Assembly: GCA_013362295.1 (NCBI GenBank)
Contig: JABFWJ010000458.1
Coordinates: forward strand, 1 to 8,021
DNA length: 8,021 bases
Source: Thermoleophilia bacterium
Lineage (GTDB): Bacteria; Actinomycetota; Thermoleophilia; Gaiellales; Gaiellaceae
Direction: 5' to 3'
Of this stretch, positions 1-8,021 are shown piece after piece. Position 1 is the first letter of the stretch. Every line of letters starts with the position of its first letter. Both the position numbers and the translations under genes were made by a program. The notes beneath the pieces were generated by a model. That model did no database searches. It was not told the origin of the DNA and saw only the letters and a list, made by a program, of their open reading frames with translations.

Positions 1-317
1 CCGAGACGGCCGGAGCGGCGACGCTCGTGGCCGGGACGCTGGTCGCCGCCGCCTGGACGCGGCGCGCCCCGACCGCCACCGAGCTAAAACGATTTGCGCC
101 GGCCGGTCTCTGCTTCGGCCTGTCGTACGTGTTCCTGTTCGAGGCCTACTGGCGGGGGCGCGTGACGGTCGTCTCGCCGCTCGTCGCGACCGAGTCGCTC
201 TGGGGCGTCGTGCTCTCCGCGCTCCTGATCCGCCACACCGAGGGCGTGGGTCGGAAGCTCGCCCTGGGCGCGCTGCTCGTCGTGGCCGGGGGCGCCTTGA
301 TCGGCGCGTCCCGCTAA
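1..317 (+). CDS. EamA/DMT-family transporter, C-terminal fragment (5' end outside the window)
   Basis: The frame is open from the window edge to TAA at 315-317, giving about 104 residues. There is no reason to start at the internal GTG at 27, because the frame continues upstream as coding sequence. The fragment shows hydrophobic helices separated by short polar turns: TLVAGTLVAAAW, a charged loop, GLCFGLSYVFLFEAYW, then VVSPLVATESLWGVVLSALL and LALGALLVVAGGALIGA at the end. The pattern of a polar RGRV turn, a VVSPLVATES helix and a final glycine/alanine-rich helix is typical of the second EamA repeat in drug/metabolite transporter family permeases. Such proteins are inner-membrane exporters or importers of small molecules; the substrate cannot be told from this fragment. 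Its stop codon overlaps the stop of the convergent minus-strand gene by two bases. Family assignment is fairly secure; specificity is unknown. Confidence 0.75.
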   Translation, partial: ETAGAATLVAGTLVAAAWTRRAPTATELKRFAPAGLCFGLSYVFLFEAYWRGRVTVVSPLVATESLWGVVLSALLIRHTEGVGRKLALGALLVVAGGALIGASR

Positions 318-619
318 CGGAGCTCGGAGACGAGGAAGACGGTCACGAGGGCCGCAAACGCGAGAACGAGTCCCGGGAGGCCGCCGATTCCGCCGGCGAT
401 CGCGACGATCGGGATCGAGATCCCGAGGTTCGCGGGGTTGATCACGCTGTGTCTCCGCGACCGCGGCGCCTGCCGCGCGACGCGCTCGTCGACGCGGCGA
501 TCGATCTCCCGCTCGATGCGGTCGAGGAAGCCCGCGACGAGCTCGTCGTCGTGGGCCGGCCCGAGCTCGCGGCGGGCCGCCAGCGTCGCCTCCAGCTCGG
601 CTTTCGTGGTCGGATCGAT
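314..619 (-). CDS. Small membrane-anchored hypothetical protein, start codon unresolved
   Basis: I do not recognise a named family. The minus-strand frame is open from 679 down to TAG at 316-314. It reads as a charged, helical N-terminal half (AARRELGPAHDDELVAGF, then LDRIEREIDRRVDERVAR) followed by a hydrophobic C-terminal half (ISIPIVAIAGGIGG, then LVLAFAALVTVFLVSELR) that would form one or two membrane helices. This mix of an amphipathic charged helix and a terminal membrane hairpin looks like real actinobacterial coding sequence; the overlapping plus-strand frame does not. No in-frame ATG, GTG or TTG lies upstream of the charged half. The only GTG, at 445, would leave just the membrane part. 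Candidate starts are ATC at 619 (used here arbitrarily), CTG at 595 or CTG at 583; a base error near the start is also possible. Function unknown; the gene runs divergently from dnaK and converges on the EamA gene. Confidence 0.55.
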   Translation of the reverse strand: MDPTTKAELEATLAARRELGPAHDDELVAGFLDRIEREIDRRVDERVARQAPRSRRHSVINPANLGISIPIVAIAGGIGGLPGLVLAFAALVTVFLVSELR

Positions 620-668
620 CCCGAGACGGTAGGTGACGAGCGGCCGGAGGGCAAGACCTGCGATCTGA

Positions 669-674
669 TATAAA
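669..674 (+). promoter_or_regulatory. Candidate -10 element of the dnaK operon promoter
   Basis: TATAAA lies in the only AT-rich stretch (about 663-695) of an otherwise very GC-rich region, 53 bases before the dnaK start. It fits a housekeeping-type -10 box and would put transcription initiation near 681. No good TTGACA-like -35 stands 16-18 bases upstream, so recognition may depend on an activator or a different sigma factor. An alternative pair is TAGATT at 681-686 with CTGCGA at 658-663, spaced 17 bases. The promoter call rests on composition and position only. Confidence 0.4.
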
Positions 675-698
675 GGCGCTTAGATTTTCTGAGTAGCC
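675..698. promoter_or_regulatory. Imperfect palindrome at the dnaK promoter, candidate operator
   Basis: CTTAGA (679-684), a three-base spacer and TCTGAG (688-693) form an inverted repeat matching at 5 of 6 positions. It is flanked by GGC (675-677) and GCC (696-698), which extend the dyad with unpaired bases between. CTTAG and CTGAG are also spaced exactly 10 bases apart as direct repeats, about one helical turn. The element sits immediately downstream of the proposed -10 box, where a bound repressor would block initiation. The known HspR operator (HAIR, CTTGAGT-N7-ACTCAAG) is not matched well here or elsewhere between 600 and 726, and there is no CIRCE element. A role as HspR site is a guess from position. 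Confidence 0.35.
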
Positions 699-710
699 GT
701 ATCACCACCC

Positions 711-716
711 AAGGAG
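711..716 (+). promoter_or_regulatory. Ribosome binding site of dnaK
   Basis: AAGGAG lies ten bases before the ATG at 727. It is the strongest Shine-Dalgarno match in the operon. It supports this start and suggests that ribosomes load mainly here, with the tightly packed downstream genes relying at least partly on coupling. Confidence 0.7.
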
Positions 717-726
717 ACGACCCAGC

Positions 727-2627
<1,901 letters not shown>

Positions 2628-2631
<4 letters not shown>

Positions 2632-3182
2632 GCGGCGTAGGGTGGACGGAGCGGCCGGATGGCGCTGAAGAGCCTCGGGTCGACGAGGAGGCCGCCGTCG
2701 CCGCGGAGGAGCCGGACGAGCTCGCGGCGGTGACGAAGGAGCGCGACGACTACCTCGACGCGCTGCAGCGGCTGAAGGCCGAGTTCGACAACTACCGCAA
2801 GCGGGTTGCGCGCGACCAGCGGGAGCTGGCCGCGCGCGCCCACGAGCGGCTCGTGACGGAGCTCGTGCCGGTGCTCGACGACCTGGAGCGGGCGCTCGAG
2901 GCGGCCGCGCTGCACGAGGAGGCAAAGCTCGAAGACGGCGTCCGCCTCGTGCATCGCTCGCTCGCCGACCTGCTCGCACGCGAGGGGCTCGTCGAGCTCG
3001 AGACGAACGGGAAGTTCGATCCGCACACGCAGGAGGCGCTGCTCTCCCAGCCGTCCGAGGAGGAGGAGGGCTCCGTCATCCAGGTGCTGCAGAAGGGCTA
3101 CAAGCTCGGCGACCGCGTGCTGCGGCCGGCGCGCGTCATCGTTTCTCAGGGCTTCGACGACAAGCAGGGGAGCGATGGCTAA
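2628..3182 (+). CDS. grpE: Nucleotide exchange factor GrpE
   Basis: GrpE releases ADP from DnaK and so resets the Hsp70 cycle; it acts as a cytoplasmic dimer. The frame extends further upstream inside dnaK, but the GTG at 2628 is chosen because it overlaps the dnaK stop as GTGA and gives a 184-residue protein of normal size. An acidic, disordered N-terminus (about 1-35) precedes a long helix (about 35-75, with ERDDYLDALQRLKAEFDNYRK at its core) that would form the dimer coiled coil. The C-terminal beta domain carries the GrpE signature: FDPHTQEALL (130-139), GSVIQVLQKGYKLGDRVLRP (148-167) and ARVIVSQG (168-175). The gene also overlaps dnaJ by eight bases at its end, so it is probably translated from ribosomes coming off dnaK. 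Confidence 0.95.
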
Positions 3183-4221
3183 GAGCCTCTACGAAGCGCT
3201 CGGCGTCTCGAAGAACGCGACCCCGGACGAGATCAAGAAGGCGTATCGCAAGCTCGTCCGCGAAGTGCACCCGGACCGCAATCCGGGCAGCGAGGAGCGC
3301 TTCAAGGAGGTGCAGGGCGCGTACGACGTCCTGTCGGACCCCGAGAAGCGCAAGCGGTACGACCGCCTGGGCACCACGAACGGCCGGCCCGGCGGCTTCG
3401 GTGCCGGCGGCACGACGTACGACTTCTCCGACTTCGACCTCGGCGACATCTTCGGCGGGCTCTTCAACCGCGGCGGGGCGCGCCGGGAGCAGCAGCAGCG
3501 CGGCCAGCGCGGCAACGACGTCGAGGTCGAGGTGCGCATCCCGTTCGAGGACGCGCTGCAGGGCGCCCAGGTGACGATCCCCGTCGAGCTCGAGCTCGCC
3601 TGCCACACCTGTCACGGAACGGGTGCGGCGCCCGGGACCGCGCCGGTCACGTGCCCGGAGTGCGACGGCTCCGGCGTCGTCGCGACGTCGCAGGGGCTGT
3701 TCGCGCTCCAGCAGCCGTGCCCGCGCTGCCACGGCCGCGGCTCGATCGTCGAGCAGCCGTGCCCGACGTGCCGCGGCAGCGGCCGCGAGCGGCGCACGAA
3801 GCGGTACACCGTGAAAGTGCCGGCGGGCGTGAAGGACGGCACGCGGATCAAGCTGAAGGGAAAGGGCGAGGCCGGGTACGGCGGTGCGTCCGCCGGCGAC
3901 CTCTACGTGATCACGCGCGTCGAGCCGTCGCAGATCTACGAGCGCCGCGGTGACGACCTGATCGTCGCGGTGCCCGTGCCGTATTCGACAGCCGCACTCG
4001 GCGCGAAGGTCGAGGTGCCGACGCCCGAGGGCCCGGTGCAGCTCACCATTCCCGCGGGAACCGAGGACGGCAAGCTCCTGCGCATCAAGGGCCGCGGCGT
4101 CCCGCACCTGAACGAGAAGGGCAGCGGCGACGTGCTCGCACGCATCAAGATCCAGGTGCCGAAGAAGGTCAACAAGAAGCAGCGTGAGCTGCTCGAGGAA
4201 CTGCAGAAGGCGGGCTCGTGA
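3175..4221 (+). CDS. dnaJ: Chaperone protein DnaJ (Hsp40, type I)
   Basis: Co-chaperone that binds unfolded proteins and stimulates DnaK ATP hydrolysis. The 348-residue protein has the full type I architecture. The J domain (about 1-68) has HPD at 32-34, the motif that contacts DnaK. A Gly/Phe-rich stretch follows (about 72-100, including GRPGGFGAGG and FGGLFNRGG). The zinc domain has all four CxxCxGxG motifs: CHTCHGTG (143-150), CPECDGSG (160-167), CPRCHGRG (182-189) and CPTCRGSG (196-203). The C-terminal substrate-binding and dimerisation region runs to 348. All eight zinc cysteines are present, so the protein should be functional. The ATG at 3175 lies within the end of grpE and is preceded by a purine-rich GGGGAG. 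In actinobacteria with two dnaJ genes, this operon copy corresponds to DnaJ1. Confidence 0.97.
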   Translation: MAKSLYEALGVSKNATPDEIKKAYRKLVREVHPDRNPGSEERFKEVQGAYDVLSDPEKRKRYDRLGTTNGRPGGFGAGGTTYDFSDFDLGDIFGGLFNRGGARREQQQRGQRGNDVEVEVRIPFEDALQGAQVTIPVELELACHTCHGTGAAPGTAPVTCPECDGSGVVATSQGLFALQQPCPRCHGRGSIVEQPCPTCRGSGRERRTKRYTVKVPAGVKDGTRIKLKGKGEAGYGGASAGDLYVITRVEPSQIYERRGDDLIVAVPVPYSTAALGAKVEVPTPEGPVQLTIPAGTEDGKLLRIKGRGVPHLNEKGSGDVLARIKIQVPKKVNKKQRELLEELQKAGS

Positions 4222-4604
4222 GCGAAGGCGACCGCCCCCGCTACATGATCTCGGTGGCGGCCGAGCTCGTCGGCATGCACCCGCAGACACTGCGCATCTA
4301 CGAGCAGAAGGGGCTCGTCAACCCGAAGCGCACCGCGGGGAACACGCGGCTCTACTCCGACGCCGACGTCGAGCGGCTGCGGCTGATCCAGCGGCTCACG
4401 GGCGAGTGGGGGCTCAACCTCGCCGGCGTCGAGCGCGTGCTGTACATGGAGGACGAGCTCGAGCGCCTGCGCAGGCGCATGGAGCGGATGGAGCAGGAAA
4501 TGCGACGCACGCTCGACGAGGTGCACCGGCAGTACCGCCGCGACCTCGTCCTGTACCGCCCGCCGCAGGCGCCCGCCCTACGACCCGAGAGAAAGAGAAC
4601 CTAG
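4218..4604 (+). CDS. hspR: HspR, MerR-family heat-shock repressor
   Basis: Predicted DNA-binding repressor of 128 residues. The N-terminal MerR helix-turn-helix (about 9-75) reads YMISVAAELVGMHPQTLRIY (9-28), then a KGLVNPKRT turn, a wing at GNTRLYS (41-47) and a second helical part ending GLNLAGVERVL (65-75). A charged coiled coil follows (about 77-108). Near the end, DLVLYRP (109-115) resembles the hydrophobic C-terminal motif of mycobacterial HspR (LVVWKP as I recall it), here followed by a proline-rich basic tail. In Streptomyces and Mycobacterium HspR represses the dnaK operon and clpB with DnaK as co-repressor, linking repression to free chaperone level; the same autoregulation is likely here. 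The GTG start overlaps the dnaJ stop as GTGA. Its position between dnaJ and clpB puts all HspR targets visible here in one unit. Confidence 0.93.
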   Translation: MSEGDRPRYMISVAAELVGMHPQTLRIYEQKGLVNPKRTAGNTRLYSDADVERLRLIQRLTGEWGLNLAGVERVLYMEDELERLRRRMERMEQEMRRTLDEVHRQYRRDLVLYRPPQAPALRPERKRT

Positions 4605-7061
<2,457 letters not shown>

Positions 7062-7062
7062 C

Positions 7063-7095
7063 CGAATCTGATTCGGCGCAGCCGAACCAGATTCG
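7063..7095. terminator. Long hairpin between convergent clpB and cupin genes, probable bidirectional terminator
   Basis: The left arm CGAATCTGATTCGGC (7063-7077) and the right arm (7081-7095) pair over 15 positions with one A-C mismatch, closed by the loop GCA. The stem begins one base after the clpB stop codon and ends five bases before the stop of the minus-strand gene, so it can serve both transcripts. No immediate T-tract follows on either strand; TTTT occurs at 7106-7109, about ten bases downstream for the plus strand. The left arm is itself a near-palindrome (CGAAT, CTG, ATTCG), so a shorter alternative fold exists. A terminator or 3'-end stabiliser is the simplest reading. Confidence 0.75.
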
Positions 7096-7100
7096 AGCCC

Positions 7101-7505
7101 TTAGGTTTTCGGCGGCAACTCGAGGTCGTCGAGGAAGTCGGCGCCCTCGCGGAGCGGCGGCGCGCCGTAGACGAAGAGGACGAGCTCCTCGTCGGTCTCG
7201 TTGCGCACCTGTAGCGCGGTCATCGGCTCGACGGCGACGACGCCGCCGGGACCGAGGTCGACGCGCTCGGGCTCGTCGCCGAGGAGCATCGTCAACGTGC
7301 CCTCGAGGACGACGAAGACCTCCTCCTGGACGTGGTCGCGATGGCGCCGCCCCGTCGAGTGGGGCGGGTAGCGCCAGAGGCGCGCCCGCGACTGCTGCAG
7401 CGCGACGGCGGCGGTGAGGTCGGCAGCACGGCGGGCCGCCTCGCCGGGCTTCGGCGGCCGTTCCGCGTAGTCGAGCTCGTCGGCGTTGACCCAGTGGTAG
7501 CCCAG
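7101..7505 (-). CDS. Cupin-domain protein, non-canonical or missing start
   Basis: Single-domain cupin of about 134 residues. It has an N-terminal stretch (GYHWVNADELDYAERPP, then a helical ALQQSRARLWRYP), a first cupin motif GRRHRDHVQEEVFVVLEG (52-69), and a second conserved part at VVAVEPMTALQVRN followed by LVLFVYGAPP. Motif 1 has HxxH rather than the usual HxH. In motif 2 the expected His is Gln (ALQVRN), so metal binding is uncertain. The only ordinary start, TTG at 7295, lies in the middle of the beta barrel and would remove motif 1, so it cannot be the real one. Upstream the frame is open only to the TAA at 7517-7515, which is the stop of the STAS gene in the same frame. CTG at 7505, the fourth codon after that stop, is the only plausible start I see. 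A substrate or sensing role cannot be assigned. Confidence 0.7.
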   Translation of the reverse strand: MGYHWVNADELDYAERPPKPGEAARRAADLTAAVALQQSRARLWRYPPHSTGRRHRDHVQEEVFVVLEGTLTMLLGDEPERVDLGPGGVVAVEPMTALQVRNETDEELVLFVYGAPPLREGADFLDDLELPPKT

Positions 7506-7514
7506 ACGGCGATC

Positions 7515-7835
7515 TTATTCGAGGACGTCGAGCTCGCTCTCCAGGCCCGTCACCTCGAGGATGCGCCGCACCGGCCAGCCGGTCTCGGACCCGAGCAGGA
7601 GCACGAAGTCGAGCGCCGCGTCGTTCGCGCGGCGATGGGCGCCGATCAGCACCCCCACGACCGTCGAGTCGATGAAGCTCGCCTCGCGGAGGTCGACGGT
7701 CACCGGCACGCCTTCCGCGAGCAGCGCGGAGAGGCTCCGCGCGAGCTTGTCCGCGCTGTAGGCCTCGTGCTCGCCCGCCAGCTTGATCACCGCGCGATCC
7801 TGATCGACGTTCACTGACATGCTCTGTGCGGGCAT
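7515..7835 (-). CDS. STAS-domain protein, probable anti-sigma factor antagonist
   Basis: A 106-residue protein made of one STAS domain. The strand AVIKLAGEHEAYSADKLARS (15-34) corresponds to the family GELD-type start. VTVDLREASFIDSTVVGVLI (45-64) is the core strand and loop, with Ser57 in the DST motif at the position phosphorylated in SpoIIAA/RsbV-type antagonists. The C-terminus is VRRILEVTGLESELDVLE, somewhat shorter than usual after the GL. Such proteins bind anti-sigma kinases when unphosphorylated and so release stress sigma factors; no partner kinase lies in the window, so this role is inferred from the family. The ATG at 7835 is preferred over the in-frame ATG at 7820 because AAGGAAG sits four bases upstream. 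Its TAA is followed in the same frame by the cupin gene, suggesting one transcript. Confidence 0.82.
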   Translation of the reverse strand: MPAQSMSVNVDQDRAVIKLAGEHEAYSADKLARSLSALLAEGVPVTVDLREASFIDSTVVGVLIGAHRRANDAALDFVLLLGSETGWPVRRILEVTGLESELDVLE

Positions 7836-7916
7836 GGGGCTTCCTTCGATCGACTCCCCGGACTCCTTCTCCCTCTGGGGGAACGCCCGAACGGCACCCG
7901 GGGATACGGTGGCGCG
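7836..7916. promoter_or_regulatory. Divergent intergenic region with candidate promoters
   Basis: These 81 bases separate divergent genes and should hold both promoters. On the minus strand AAGGAAG (7846-7840) is the STAS ribosome binding site. Further upstream, GTTC (7892-7889), a 15-base gap and GGGAGA (7873-7868) loosely recall the GTTT / GGGTAT pattern of SigB/SigF-type stress promoters. On the plus strand, TACGGT (7905-7910) lies six bases before the GTG at 7917 and could be a -10 box for a leaderless transcript. None of these matches is strong. Confidence 0.35.
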
Positions 7917-8021
7917 GTGATCCTCGTCGTCGCCGCGACCCCCGCCGAGCTTCGCGGCGCCGACGGCGCCCGGACGCTCGTCTGCGGGGTCGGCCCGGTC
8001 GAGGCGGCGGCGCGCACGGCC
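7917..8021 (+). CDS. Nucleoside phosphorylase/hydrolase family protein, N-terminal fragment; possibly futalosine hydrolase
   Basis: The first 35 codons of a gene cut by the window end. A GTG start gives ILVVAATPAELRG, then a short variable part, then TLVCGVGPVEAAARTA. A hydrophobic first strand ending in A-T-P/A-x-E, followed by a second strand with GVGPVEAA, is the N-terminal pattern of the purine nucleoside phosphorylase/hydrolase superfamily, which includes MTA/SAH nucleosidase and futalosine hydrolase (MqnB). The very short spacing between the two motifs, and the likely actinobacterial host, favour MqnB, which splits futalosine into hypoxanthine and dehypoxanthinyl futalosine in menaquinone synthesis. 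The active-site region is not in the window, so this choice is tentative. GGTGG at 7908-7912 is a weak ribosome binding site. Confidence 0.55.
   Translation, partial: MILVVAATPAELRGADGARTLVCGVGPVEAAARTA

Noticed and set aside
635..655. A possible HAIR-like site (GACGAGC-N7-GGGCAAG) upstream of dnaK
   Set aside because: Only 7 of 14 consensus positions match, and the conserved core bases are mostly absent; this is too weak to call.
449..673. A 74-residue plus-strand open frame just upstream of dnaK with a GTG start
   Set aside because: It ends in the promoter region and has no clear ribosome binding site or membrane or domain features. The minus-strand frame over the same bases encodes a much more protein-like product.
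600..726. CIRCE element (HrcA operator) search
   Set aside because: No TTAGCACTC-N9-GAGTGCTAA-like sequence is present, consistent with HspR control.
7332..7817. A 161-residue plus-strand open frame across the cupin and STAS genes
   Set aside because: It is antisense to two recognisable domains and shows no domain itself.

Overview
This is GC-rich DNA with strong G/C preference at third codon positions and many GTG starts. The gene set points to an actinobacterium: dnaK-grpE-dnaJ-hspR in one block, EamA and STAS proteins, and the beginning of a futalosine-hydrolase-like gene. DnaK, however, carries the N-terminal insert usual in Gram-negative bacteria rather than the short form of Streptomyces or Bacillus. 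From this I infer a deep-branching actinobacterial lineage such as Thermoleophilia. That placement is inference, not proof.

Layout. Positions 1-317 (+) hold the C-terminal end of an EamA-type permease cut by the window edge. Converging on it, and sharing two bases of stop codon, is a small unrecognised membrane-anchored protein on the minus strand (from 314 up to about 619). An AT-rich promoter region at about 655-700, containing an imperfect palindrome, precedes the core of the window. That core is a five-gene stress operon on the plus strand: dnaK (727-2631), grpE (2628-3182), dnaJ (3175-4221), hspR (4218-4604) and clpB (4605-7061). The genes overlap by 4, 8 and 4 bases, and the last pair abuts exactly, so translation is probably coupled throughout. 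A long hairpin at 7063-7095 closes the operon. On the minus strand beyond it lie a cupin protein (7101 to about 7505) and a STAS-domain protein (7515-7835). A divergent intergenic region of about 80 bases follows, and then the first 35 codons of a probable nucleoside-hydrolase gene (7917 to the edge).

How the genes work together. DnaK (Hsp70), DnaJ (J-protein and substrate loader) and GrpE (nucleotide exchange factor) form the Hsp70 cycle. ClpB is the Hsp100 disaggregase that works with them on aggregated protein. HspR is the MerR-family repressor that, in Streptomyces and Mycobacterium, represses such operons with DnaK as co-repressor. Here the whole disaggregation machine and its repressor appear to be one transcription unit. 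The minus-strand STAS and cupin genes look like a separate small stress or signalling unit.

I do not see evidence of a wholly new biological system. The points most worth a second look are: the cupin frame, which follows the STAS gene in the same reading frame after a single stop codon and has no ATG/GTG/TTG start; a compact ClpB; the Gram-negative-type insert in DnaK; a second gene with no ordinary start next to the dnaK promoter; and a dnaK promoter palindrome that does not match the known HspR operator.
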